Below, piece by piece: positions 17,142 to 24,110 of a stretch of 28,927 bases of DNA; positions within the stretch are counted from its first letter, which is position 1, and every line of letters begins with the position of its first letter. The notes under the pieces were generated by a model, which was given only the letters and a program-made list of their open reading frames with translations, made no database searches and was not told where the DNA came from. Made by a program: the position numbers and the translations under genes. Source of the DNA: a virus; the IMG/VR virus record IMGVR_UViG_3300046690_000455, positions 1 to 28,927 of that record. One strand, 5' to 3'.

Positions 17142-17479
17142 GATTCTCCCTCCCGTTTGACGTTGAGTCGCCACTCGAGTTCTCTGATCTGTTCCTTCAT
17201 CGCGTCGATGGCGAAGGAAGTTCCTGGCACGTCAAACAACATCCGGACCCGAAGGATGACGTAGTGCTTGACGGAGTTGAGCCGGAGGTCGGATCCGATG
17301 AAGGCGTCCCACGTAGCCGTGTCGTCCTCGATCATGTAGCCGTCATCGGGGCCGATACCCAACTGGTTGAGCGTCGAGAACACGCCGTTGATGTGCAATA
17401 TGACGTCGCGATCGAACGCCGTGTAACTCGTATCGAGACCGAGGACTTTCTTGACGTCGTCAAGTATGCTGCCGGTCAC
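17117..17479 (-). CDS. gp6-like head-tail connector protein
   Basis: A 120-aa helical protein with SILDDVKKVLGLDTSYTAFD, RDVILHINGVFSTLNQLGIG, VKHYVILRVRMLFDVP and IRELEWRLNVKRE, the layout of the phage gp6-like head-tail connector family (adaptor ring below the portal). The second GTG (17479) is chosen because AAGGGAGG lies eight bases before it; the first GTG, nine bases upstream, sits inside that ribosome site. In most phages this gene follows the capsid gene; here it precedes the large terminase, directly after the endolysin, so the gene order is rearranged. Confidence 0.75.
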   Translation of the reverse strand: MTGSILDDVKKVLGLDTSYTAFDRDVILHINGVFSTLNQLGIGPDDGYMIEDDTATWDAFIGSDLRLNSVKHYVILRVRMLFDVPGTSFAIDAMKEQIRELEWRLNVKREGESWTDPTTS

Positions 17480-17495
17480 GTGGGACACCTCCCTT

Positions 17496-18335
17496 CTAGA
17501 TGAGCTTGTTGACCTCGGCCTGGACGGCGTTGGCGCTGTAGCCGGCCCGCGTCAGGCGAGCGATGCGAACGTCTCCAGTACCCCAGTCGCCCTTGCCCTC
17601 GATGATCTCGCGCGCGATCTCGACGATGGACTTCTTGGCGGTGCTGGCCGTACCACGCATCTCGCGGTTGACCTCGGCCTGGACGGCGTTGGGGTCGTAG
17701 CCGGCGACGAGCAGACGGTGTGTCCGGTTGGGGCCACTACCCCACTTGCCTTCCCGGACCTCGTGCGCGATCTCCACGATCGTCTTCTTGTGGGGGACGG
17801 GGGTCGCCTTGGACGGCGAGCCGGTCTTGAACTTGTCGTACTGGGTCTGGGCTTCGACGAGGATCGCGTTGAAGTGCTTGACGACGTACGGGCCGGGGCA
17901 GTCGGTGTTCGACCAGTGCCGGTGGGGGAAGAAGTTGGAAGCGTTGGGACGGACCTGGATCACATGGACGAAGAGCCAGGCGGCGAGACGGGCCGCGGCC
18001 TTCCAGGTGGTCTCTGAGACCTCCCAGTTGGGGGCGAAGGTGGCGTCCGCCATCTCGATGGAGATGGAGTTCTCGTTGCCGAGGGTGCTGCCGGTGGCCC
18101 AGGCGTACTCGTCGACCTTGACGTACTGCGCGACCTGCCCCTTGGCGTCCACGTCGAAGTGCGCCGAGGCCGGACGGGTCGTCCAGACGGAGAGCACGCC
18201 GGCGTGGGTCAGGTTGCCGGCGTTGTGGTGCAGAGTGACGGAGGTCTTCTTGTGCGAGGTGTGGGTCACGTGGTGCGTGGCACTGAGGCGATCGACGTAG
18301 TCCTCTACGGGGAGGTCGTAGCCAATGGTCGTCAC
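17496..18335 (-). CDS. Endolysin: N-acetylmuramoyl-L-alanine amidase with two CW_7 repeats
   Basis: A 279-aa lysin. Residues about 25-165 form an amidase_2 (T7 lysozyme/PGRP-like) domain that cleaves the amide between MurNAc and the stem peptide; probable zinc ligands are His36 or His37 in LHHNAG, His138 or His140 in FPHRHWSN, and Cys146 in TDCPGPY. Two C-terminal Cpl-7-type (CW_7) wall-binding repeats follow at about 185-222 and 235-277, each with a (T/S)IVEIA(H/R)E(V/I) block, an EGKWG-like turn and AGY-x-(P/A)NAVQAEVN. This indicates a Gram-positive host. The GTG at 18335 has AAAGGA six bases upstream; a longer TTG start lacks one. No holin gene was identified next to it, and there is no signal peptide. 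Confidence 0.92.
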   Translation of the reverse strand: MTTIGYDLPVEDYVDRLSATHHVTHTSHKKTSVTLHHNAGNLTHAGVLSVWTTRPASAHFDVDAKGQVAQYVKVDEYAWATGSTLGNENSISIEMADATFAPNWEVSETTWKAAARLAAWLFVHVIQVRPNASNFFPHRHWSNTDCPGPYVVKHFNAILVEAQTQYDKFKTGSPSKATPVPHKKTIVEIAHEVREGKWGSGPNRTHRLLVAGYDPNAVQAEVNREMRGTASTAKKSIVEIAREIIEGKGDWGTGDVRIARLTRAGYSANAVQAEVNKLI

Positions 18336-18349
18336 AGATGTTCCTTTCG

Positions 18350-18757
18350 TTACCAAAGCTTCGTGTCGCCTGGTATGCGTTCGACAAGTGGTTTGGCCAG
18401 AAGGCCCTCGTCGCCGTAGTGAATTGCGTTGTGGGTCTTGTGAGTTACCGAGATCAGGAACTCAGGATCGAGGATTCTCGGATCTCCGGACGTGATGTCG
18501 TCGACCGTCATCGGGTTCATGTGGTGGATATAGATGCGGTCGTGAATCTCGTAACCGTCGATGCCCAAGTCACGTCCGACATCACGCGCGATGACATGGT
18601 TGCGGATGTGACGCCACTGCCTAGACGTGTAGAACTGCTGGTTGAGGTACCGGTCGAAACCGAAGGTCGCTCGCCCGACTTCACCGCGAAGAGCTAGGTA
18701 ACGGAACCGTTCCGCTAGCGTATCCAGACGACGAAGTTCGGAGTATGACCTAACCAT
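18350..18757 (-). CDS. HNH endonuclease (terminase-associated type)
   Basis: A 135-aa protein with an intact-looking HNH site: FYTSRQWRHIRNHVIARD, then the core IHHMNP (His78-His79, Asn81) and ISVTHKTHNAIHYGD (His106, His109, His113). In HK97-type phages such HNH proteins encoded beside the terminase assist terminase cleavage at cos/pac sites; homing behaviour is the alternative. It overlaps the small-terminase-like gene by 8 bp and is followed 14 bp later by the endolysin, both on the same strand. The closeness to terminase genes favours a packaging role (inference). Confidence 0.85.
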   Translation of the reverse strand: MVRSYSELRRLDTLAERFRYLALRGEVGRATFGFDRYLNQQFYTSRQWRHIRNHVIARDVGRDLGIDGYEIHDRIYIHHMNPMTVDDITSGDPRILDPEFLISVTHKTHNAIHYGDEGLLAKPLVERIPGDTKLW

Positions 18758-19103
18758 CGTATTCGTCCACAGGATCCATCGGTTCTTGACCCGAGTACTC
18801 CCTGAAGGCGGCGATCGCGTTCTTGTATGTCTCCTCCATACGCTGCTGAGACTCCATAGAGACTCGCTTTGCTTCGAGAAGTTGGTTCTCGTAACCGAGA
18901 CGCTGTTGTTCGAGAAGTTCCCTTGAGGAACCGAGCTTCAGGAAATGCGTGACCTCCTGAGACGTGGCCGTTCCTTCTCGAATGCGTTTCTCTACGAGGT
19001 CGTAAGCCAGTGCGACCAGCTGTTTCTCTCGACCCTCAGGAGTTGTAGCGGGCCTACTGCGTCGAACAGGCTCCGAAGCATCTCCCCCTGGGATTCGGGG
19101 CAT
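18750..19103 (-). CDS. Putative terminase small subunit
   Basis: A 117-aa, strongly helical protein: a basic Pro-rich N-terminus (RRSRPATTPEGREKQLVALA), the segment VEKRIREGTATSQEVTHFLK, LGSSRELLEQQRLGYENQL and a coiled coil ending near residue 95. This resembles a family of small proteins of Gram-positive phages encoded just before the HNH and large terminase genes and often taken to be the small terminase. No clear DNA-binding helix-turn-helix can be seen, so the call is by family memory and position. The ATG follows GGGAGGA by about 11 bases; the spacing is slightly long. Confidence 0.55.
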   Translation of the reverse strand: MPRIPGGDASEPVRRSRPATTPEGREKQLVALAYDLVEKRIREGTATSQEVTHFLKLGSSRELLEQQRLGYENQLLEAKRVSMESQQRMEETYKNAIAAFREYSGQEPMDPVDEYDG

Positions 19104-19172
19104 ACTTTACAACTCCTCCCTAAGGGTTTTGAAGGGGATGGGGGTGGGTCCAAGGGCGGGGAAGGGGACTTC
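19104..19172. other. G-run-rich spacer, potential G-quadruplex on the plus strand
   Basis: This 69-bp gap between the spike stop and the small-terminase-like start carries six runs of three to five G on the plus strand at 19134-19137, 19140-19144, 19146-19148, 19154-19156, 19158-19161 and 19164-19167, with loops of one to five bases. It meets the usual G-quadruplex pattern. The plus strand is the template here, so the mRNA is C-rich. The perfect palindrome CCCTAAGGG lies at 19118-19126 or within a few bases of it. Function is unknown. Confidence 0.6.
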
Positions 19173-20894
19173 TCAGCCGGTCTGTACCCAGTTGTGGGCG
19201 TAGGGTTCGATGCGGATATGATCCCACTGAGCGCTGAGAACCTTGGTGGTTGCGCCGCTGATCGTCTCGGACCCGTTGGGGTCGATCGTGCAGGTGTGCC
19301 CCGAAGCCGTAGCTCCCAGAACGACGGATATGGGCTTGGACCGGCCATCAGAGACGGGCAAGGACAACGTGACGTTCCCGGCCGTAGCATCCACCACGAC
19401 CAGCTCCGTGAATGTGTCGACAGTCCAGTTGGCAGTGATGCCCTTGTTCGGGTACCACGAGTTCAACAGAACTATGTCGAAACCGACGGGGTAGTCCGTG
19501 GTGAACGTGGCCTGATCGATCTCGCCCATCAACCACAGCTTGCCGGTGACGGACAGAGACGGCGCACCGTTTCCATCGCTGTTGTCGCCGATCTTGAGCG
19601 TGCCCTCGGTGTCCACCGTGAGATTCAGATACGGGCCATTACCGCCCGAGCCTGCCCCGATGAAGTATACGAAGTAGGTGCACGCCTCGATGGAGAGGAA
19701 TCCGTTGACGCCGTGTGTCGTTCCGACCGAAGACCAGTAGTTGCCGACGATGCAGAGCCCCGCCCAGCCGTAGAGCAGTCGCACGGAGAACATGTCGGTG
19801 TGCTCGGACACCCACACATCGTACGTGTAGCCGCCATGACAAGTGGCGTTCGACATGTACGACAGGTCGTTGTTGCCGGCGGTCGGAAGGTAGAGACCGA
19901 TGACGATCCCAGCGCCGTAACCGCTGACCGATTCGATGCCCTGGTACACGGTCGACATCGAGCCCCAGCCGAAACGCTCCACTCCGCCCGACTTGTTCGA
20001 CGAGAAGTTTGCGGCACCGATGCCGATTCCGTCGTGAGTGTGGGCGGTGCGGATCTGCATGTTGCGCAGGGTGATCTGAACGTTGTTGAACTTGCCGGCC
20101 TGCGTGTAACCCGAGGGTTCCGTCGGGCCACCGAGCATGCTGCTATGCCCGTTGTTGTTGATGTCCGTCGTCTGAGCAGAGGAGGAAGTGTAGGGAGTGA
20201 GGTACGAAACGAACGTAGCCCCACCGGTGTTCGGGAGATGCGTTTCCCAGTGCTGGGTCATGGAGCCGTCGGAAGGACCTTCAAGGTCCAGGTCGAGAGC
20301 GAAGGTTGTGGTGGCCCACACCGGTTCCATGATCTGGCTGTTGCCCTGGCGGTCATGACGAAGAGCGCCAGCTATGACGAAGTGGTCGTTGGCCGCCGAA
20401 GGAATGGACAGCTTGACCTTGCCGCCATGAAGCAGACCGTAGGCAGCAGCACGGTCGATGTCGTCCTGAAACACAGCGGTCTCGTCGGTGCCGTAGCACA
20501 TCATGACGTTCGACACCGTGGTGGTGATGTTGCGGTCCAGGTCGACGCTACTGGTGGAGTTGACCACGGCGATGGAACCCACGAACGTGCAGACGCTCGC
20601 TGAGTCGGCGTTGTAGAGAAGGACCTTCTTGCCGACATCGCCGGCTACGAAACCAGTCCAACCCGAGACGGTGACGGTCTTGGTTCCGGAGGTGCAGCTC
20701 GCGCCAACGAGCGTGATGCCATCACCAACCAGATTCGACTTGACCACACCGAATGGTCCGGCGTTGTCGTCCACGTACTTCTTGGTGACGAACTGGCGAT
20801 CCGATGAGGGGTCGTCGATCGGCCCGACGGGATAATCGTAGAAGGTTTTCACGCCGCGCACGGGTTGATCATCATGTGTTCTCACATACGACAT
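19173..20894 (-). CDS. Tail spike/fibre protein, beta-helix-like
   Basis: A 573-aa protein. The N-terminus contains KTFYDYPVGPIDDPSSD and RQFVTKKYVDDN, an attachment-type segment common at the start of phage fibres. A large central part (about 140-440) is Gly/Asn/Ser/Thr-rich with irregular short beta repeats, the look of a right-handed beta-helix as in pectate-lyase-like spikes that degrade or bind surface polysaccharide. The C-terminus (about 480-573) is a beta module ending ETISGATTKVLSAQWDHIRI and NWVQTG, a common fibre tip. No catalytic residues can be assigned. The ATG at 20894 has AAGGAG five bases upstream. It lies alone after a 281-bp gap, so it likely begins a transcript. Confidence 0.75.
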   Translation of the reverse strand: MSYVRTHDDQPVRGVKTFYDYPVGPIDDPSSDRQFVTKKYVDDNAGPFGVVKSNLVGDGITLVGASCTSGTKTVTVSGWTGFVAGDVGKKVLLYNADSASVCTFVGSIAVVNSTSSVDLDRNITTTVSNVMMCYGTDETAVFQDDIDRAAAYGLLHGGKVKLSIPSAANDHFVIAGALRHDRQGNSQIMEPVWATTTFALDLDLEGPSDGSMTQHWETHLPNTGGATFVSYLTPYTSSSAQTTDINNNGHSSMLGGPTEPSGYTQAGKFNNVQITLRNMQIRTAHTHDGIGIGAANFSSNKSGGVERFGWGSMSTVYQGIESVSGYGAGIVIGLYLPTAGNNDLSYMSNATCHGGYTYDVWVSEHTDMFSVRLLYGWAGLCIVGNYWSSVGTTHGVNGFLSIEACTYFVYFIGAGSGGNGPYLNLTVDTEGTLKIGDNSDGNGAPSLSVTGKLWLMGEIDQATFTTDYPVGFDIVLLNSWYPNKGITANWTVDTFTELVVVDATAGNVTLSLPVSDGRSKPISVVLGATASGHTCTIDPNGSETISGATTKVLSAQWDHIRIEPYAHNWVQTG

Positions 20895-20983
20895 GCTCAC
20901 TCCTTACGATTCAATCCCGATAGACTGAAAAGTTTGTGGGAAAATTCCCGCCGGGGCTATTTTTGGTGGACGGGCGATGCAGA

Positions 20984-21014
20984 GGGGGGTCCAATTTTGC
21001 GAGACCCTCCCCCC
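20984..21014. repeat. G6...C6 hairpin-prone segment
   Basis: Six G at 20984-20989 face six C at 21009-21014 across 19 bases; alternative pairings also exist (AGACC/GGTCT nearby). No U-tract follows on either strand, so it is not a canonical intrinsic terminator. Confidence 0.4.
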
Positions 21015-21047
21015 GGTCTGCGGGACTCCTGGAGGACCCATTGAGAC

Positions 21048-21063
21048 GTCAACCTAAGTTGAC
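21048..21063. promoter_or_regulatory. Operator-like dyad GTCAAC-N4-GTTGAC
   Basis: Perfect 6-bp arms with a 4-base spacer. It contains TTGAC on both strands, but no good -10 box at 16-19 bp was seen on either side. It could be a repressor site or part of an unusual promoter. Confidence 0.4.
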
Positions 21064-21076
21064 AAAGCTGAAAGGA

Positions 21077-21154
21077 AGGTTCGAGGTCGGTTGAAGACCT
21101 TCTCGACCAGTCTTGATGACCTGATTGAGAAAGACCACAACCGACCTCGAACCT
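21077..21154. repeat. 17-bp perfect inverted repeat with 44-nt loop
   Basis: The left arm at 21077-21093 (AGGTTCGAGGTCGGTTG) is exactly repeated in inverse orientation at 21138-21154. The loop has a further small pairing, TTCTC (21100-21104) with GAGAA (21127-21131). It lies directly after the 79-aa gene on the minus strand. In RNA it would give a long stable stem. No U-run follows, so a protein-binding site, an RNA-stabilising or processing hairpin, or a packaging/replication signal is as likely as termination. Confidence 0.8.
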
Positions 21155-21175
21155 CACTAACCGAACAGACACCAG

Positions 21176-21415
21176 CTACTTGGGAACTGCGACCTTGACG
21201 TACAGATCACCATTCTCTTTCACGATGTCATCGATTGCTTGCTCTCTAGCAAGACTTTGATCTGCTTCTGACAGTTCATCAGATGTCCTCAGTACTCGAT
21301 CGAGGTAGGCCAGTGTGCAGTAGCCGGCTCTCTGATCCCATGCATACCACTGATCGAACTCTGAGAAGTAGTTGTATGGGTTGTCCTTGGTGCTGAGCAT
21401 GTGTCTATCCATCAC
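21176..21415 (-). CDS. Small conserved phage protein (FDQWYAWDQ family), function unknown
   Basis: A 79-aa acidic protein with the block NPYNYFSEFDQWYAWDQRAG followed by YCTLAYLDRVLRTSDELSEA. This resembles small proteins recurrent in actinobacteriophages (NPYNPF-x-x-F-x-x-W-x-x-x-D, YxTxxYLAR) whose function is not known. The first ATG makes an ATGA overlap with the stop of the RNA-polymerase-like gene, suggesting translational coupling; an ATG five codons later (21400) is an alternative. It is the last gene before the long non-coding gap. Its constant pairing with the upstream gene would suggest a partner role, which cannot be tested here. Confidence 0.7.
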   Translation of the reverse strand: MMDRHMLSTKDNPYNYFSEFDQWYAWDQRAGYCTLAYLDRVLRTSDELSEADQSLAREQAIDDIVKENGDLYVKVAVPK

Positions 21416-24081
21416 TCATCACCACCACTAAGACTACGCTTGAGTGTGGACACCGATACACCTAGTGCGTCTGCTACCTGAGCACGGGTGTAGCCATTAC
21501 GAAGCAAGGCCAGAGCCTTGGTCTTCTTGGCCTCGCTCATGAGTAGACGCGTCTTGGGAGTGGCGCGTTCCTTCACCTTGTCCAGATCCGTGTTGCTCAG
21601 GATCTGGTTCAGCTTGTGGGATGTGATTGCGCCGGCTTGAATGGCTTCCCACTCACCATCAGTGATCTCAATGCGCTTCTTCTCAGCACCGACTCTGTTA
21701 CGAGCTATTGTCAGTGCCTGTGACTTCAGCTTCTTGAGTTCGGCTTTGTCCATGCCCGGATTGGCGTCTTGCTTCTGCCGAACGATGGCATTGCCGATGA
21801 CATGCGCTTGCCGTTCGAGGGGGCTGTTTCTGAGGGCCAGATTCAGCTTGGCGTCAAGCGTGCGCACTTCTTCGTGATAGCGAGCTTTCGCTGCTGGAGA
21901 GTAGGGAACGGGCTTGGTTTGAAGCGCTTCTTTCCTGGCCATGTTGGCCAGAGCCTTCATCCTGTTCGAGTGGTCTGCATAGACCTTCTCGATACGGGTT
22001 CCAGAAGACAGCGTGTGAGCGTCCTCTGTTTCGGCGAGCTTCGTGGACTGGTACCGGTCAAGCTTGCGGATGTCCTTAGTGGTCTCCACACCGGTACGCT
22101 TGCTGGTGGTGGTCTTCTGGTACGTTGCGCCGGTGTACTCGTAGACCTTCTTGCCTGTGTCGGGGTCGATACGCAACTTGCGCTCGTACGGTCGAACCGG
22201 AGACTTAGCCTGAGAGACTACGGTCGACGCGCCTCCAGACTTCTGGTACTTCTTCTTGAGCTGAAGGATGCCGTTGTCCACAGCCGATGACTTGTAGTCG
22301 AGGTTGTGTTTCTCGGCGTCGATCACCACCATGGAGTGACGAACGGCGCGTGCCATCTCGTCGTTCGTGGCGCCATGAAACTGCATGTCAGTGATGAGGT
22401 TCGAAATCTTCCCCATCTCCATGCCCTTTTGCTCAGGCGTCATCCGGACCATGCCCTCGTAGCCAGGGTAACGGCGTTGAGGATCGAAGTCTTTCAGACC
22501 TTCCAAAGACGGAGAAGTCTTGACCTTGCGGCTGTCATTCGGAATGACCAGAACGGTGTCTCCGTCGAAGTCAGCACCAGACAGCTTCTCAGCAACCTTG
22601 GGGTGAATGCCGATGGCGTCCTTGGCCCCATCAAGGAGTTTCTTCGCTTCGGGGTGACGGTTGTTGACCCTAAGCTCGGGGATCTCGAACGTGCCGGCAT
22701 GTGGGTGACGGACGAGTACGACCAGTTCGCCATCACGGAAGTTGGGCGCGAACACCTCAGTCTCTTTGATCGATTCGATCGGGAGAATGATGTGTGTTCC
22801 CTGACGTGGAAGAGCTGCGGCCTTGAGATGTACGGCCGACGAATCGGCGTCATCCGCGTAAGCCTCGAGCAGACGCTTCTTGAGCAGGGGGTTGGTGACA
22901 CCCATGATGCCGTCGAGTTCGTTCTTCTTGCGATCGTAGGCGATGCCCAGCTGTTCCTTGGCGAGAGCTGGACTCTGCTTCGAAAGCATCTGAGACGAGA
23001 GGGTGTTCGCCCACTTCTCCCAGTCGCCTTCCTCGTTGACGATGTTCATCGACGAGGTGATCTTCTTGGTTCCGCCAGGACCAGGAACGCCGATCTGACG
23101 AACTACCGAACCGAAAGGATTCTCCGGGTCGCTCTTCATCGGCTTCATGGCGTCGGTCTTCTTGCCCGTGTAGTTCTTGTTCGTGTTGAACATGAGGTCT
23201 ACGCCGGCAGGAAGATCGTCCTTGTACATCGCCATGCCCTTGAGGTAGTGCGTGCCGTCAACGGCGACACGAACCTGGGCATAGTTTGCGCCGCCAAGAG
23301 ACACGTCCTTGACGCCAGGACGGACGTAGATGACCCCGTCAGCGTCCTTACCGCCTTCTTCGGCATACCGGACAGCTACTCGGCTGGAAGGGATGGAGAG
23401 AGGCGGCTGGATCTTGTCGTACGACCTTCCACCGTCTTCGGAGTAGGCCGCAACGGTCTTGATGTTGTCCTGGTTGCGAAGAACCTCGGGCCAGTCGGTT
23501 CCTGGAGCCGACAGAACCTTGATGTTGGTCTGATGGTTGGTGCCGAGCTGGTCCACCTTGACGTAGTGGATCTTGTAGCCTTCCTGCTCCAAAGCAGTGA
23601 TGGCCGTGTCGAGCTTCTTTCGGGTGATGCCGAGGTGATACTCGGTACCGGCGCCGACGTCAAGATGTTTCTTCTCGGCGATCTGGGCCTTCAGGATCGC
23701 GGTCGTCGCCTCGACTACTTTGGTCTTGTCGAGCTCGCCAGGCTTGAGCCACGAACGAACCGTAGCTTCGGGCACACCCATGCGCTTGCCGATCCCCACG
23801 TTCGAGTAACCCTTGTCCTTGAGGCGAAGGGCCATGTTGATGTTGGCCTGCTTCACCTCAAGCCTAGCGATCGACTTGAGGTCGCGAAGCTTGGTCGTGG
23901 TGATGTCGAACGCCTTAGCGATCTCTGCTTCGCTCATGCCGTGCTTGTTGCGCATCTCCTCGACGTCATCGAGGAATGTGCGGTTCATCTTGTCCTTCGT
24001 CATGCCCGAACCGTAAGGGTATCGGCCAGACTTGCGAAGGATGCCGTAGTGAGCGAGGTAGTCCTCTTCGCTGAACTCCAC
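21412..24081 (-). CDS. Putative two-barrel (YonO/QDE-1-like) RNA polymerase with HTH segments
   Basis: An 889-aa protein. The DFDGD at 504-508, in the context IHPKVAEKLSGADFDGD and followed by TVLVIPND, matches the universal metal-binding signature of the beta-prime-type double-psi beta-barrel (xADFDGDxMxVHxP in cellular RNAP). An upstream RHP (458-460) resembles the NRxP that precedes it in RNAP. A second region, DGVIYV (248-253), then QVRVAV (269-274) and LKGMA (280-284), parallels the DG(I/V)-x, Q(I/V)R and KG motifs of the beta-type barrel in QDE-1-class polymerases, making Lys281 a candidate catalytic lysine. After the DFDGD, MGKISNLITD (556-565) and RHSMVVIDAEKHNLD (581-595) parallel the conserved 'LGxIxN ... 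SxAVDxPK' helices. N-terminal (about 45-112) and C-terminal (about 855-885) segments look like helix-turn-helix units. The start is GTG after AAGGCGG. Probable role: phage transcription; DNA- or RNA-templated activity is not shown. Confidence 0.7.
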   Translation of the reverse strand: MEFSEEDYLAHYGILRKSGRYPYGSGMTKDKMNRTFLDDVEEMRNKHGMSEAEIAKAFDITTTKLRDLKSIARLEVKQANINMALRLKDKGYSNVGIGKRMGVPEATVRSWLKPGELDKTKVVEATTAILKAQIAEKKHLDVGAGTEYHLGITRKKLDTAITALEQEGYKIHYVKVDQLGTNHQTNIKVLSAPGTDWPEVLRNQDNIKTVAAYSEDGGRSYDKIQPPLSIPSSRVAVRYAEEGGKDADGVIYVRPGVKDVSLGGANYAQVRVAVDGTHYLKGMAMYKDDLPAGVDLMFNTNKNYTGKKTDAMKPMKSDPENPFGSVVRQIGVPGPGGTKKITSSMNIVNEEGDWEKWANTLSSQMLSKQSPALAKEQLGIAYDRKKNELDGIMGVTNPLLKKRLLEAYADDADSSAVHLKAAALPRQGTHIILPIESIKETEVFAPNFRDGELVVLVRHPHAGTFEIPELRVNNRHPEAKKLLDGAKDAIGIHPKVAEKLSGADFDGDTVLVIPNDSRKVKTSPSLEGLKDFDPQRRYPGYEGMVRMTPEQKGMEMGKISNLITDMQFHGATNDEMARAVRHSMVVIDAEKHNLDYKSSAVDNGILQLKKKYQKSGGASTVVSQAKSPVRPYERKLRIDPDTGKKVYEYTGATYQKTTTSKRTGVETTKDIRKLDRYQSTKLAETEDAHTLSSGTRIEKVYADHSNRMKALANMARKEALQTKPVPYSPAAKARYHEEVRTLDAKLNLALRNSPLERQAHVIGNAIVRQKQDANPGMDKAELKKLKSQALTIARNRVGAEKKRIEITDGEWEAIQAGAITSHKLNQILSNTDLDKVKERATPKTRLLMSEAKKTKALALLRNGYTRAQVADALGVSVSTLKRSLSGGDE

Positions 24082-24110
24082 GGAATCACCGCCTTTCTTG
24101 ATACGCCTCG

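Larger units (their letters stand above)
20895..21175. other. 281-bp non-coding gap between early and late regions
   Basis: No gene is supported here; the only ORF of note on the minus strand (20957-21172) runs through a long inverted repeat and lacks a ribosome site. The gap holds a G6/C6 hairpin-prone segment, the dyad GTCAAC-CTAA-GTTGAC and a 17-bp perfect inverted repeat, all listed separately. No clear sigma70 promoter for the late genes was found. It is a candidate late promoter region, cos/pac region or structured leader (inference). Confidence 0.6.

Noticed and set aside
17496-18356. TTG start for the endolysin seven codons earlier
   Set aside because: It overlaps the stop of the HNH gene and lacks a ribosome site, while the GTG at 18335 has AAAGGA at good distance.
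21077-21093. GGTTCGA resembling a tRNA T-loop
   Set aside because: No acceptor, D or anticodon arms can be folded around it on either strand; the motif is part of the inverted repeat.
21077-21154. Intrinsic terminator
   Set aside because: The stem is long, but the loop is 44 nt and no run of T follows on the minus strand.
20957-21172. 71-aa minus-strand ORF in the 281-bp gap
   Set aside because: It runs through the 17-bp inverted repeat and G/C runs, has no ribosome site and no recognisable protein character.
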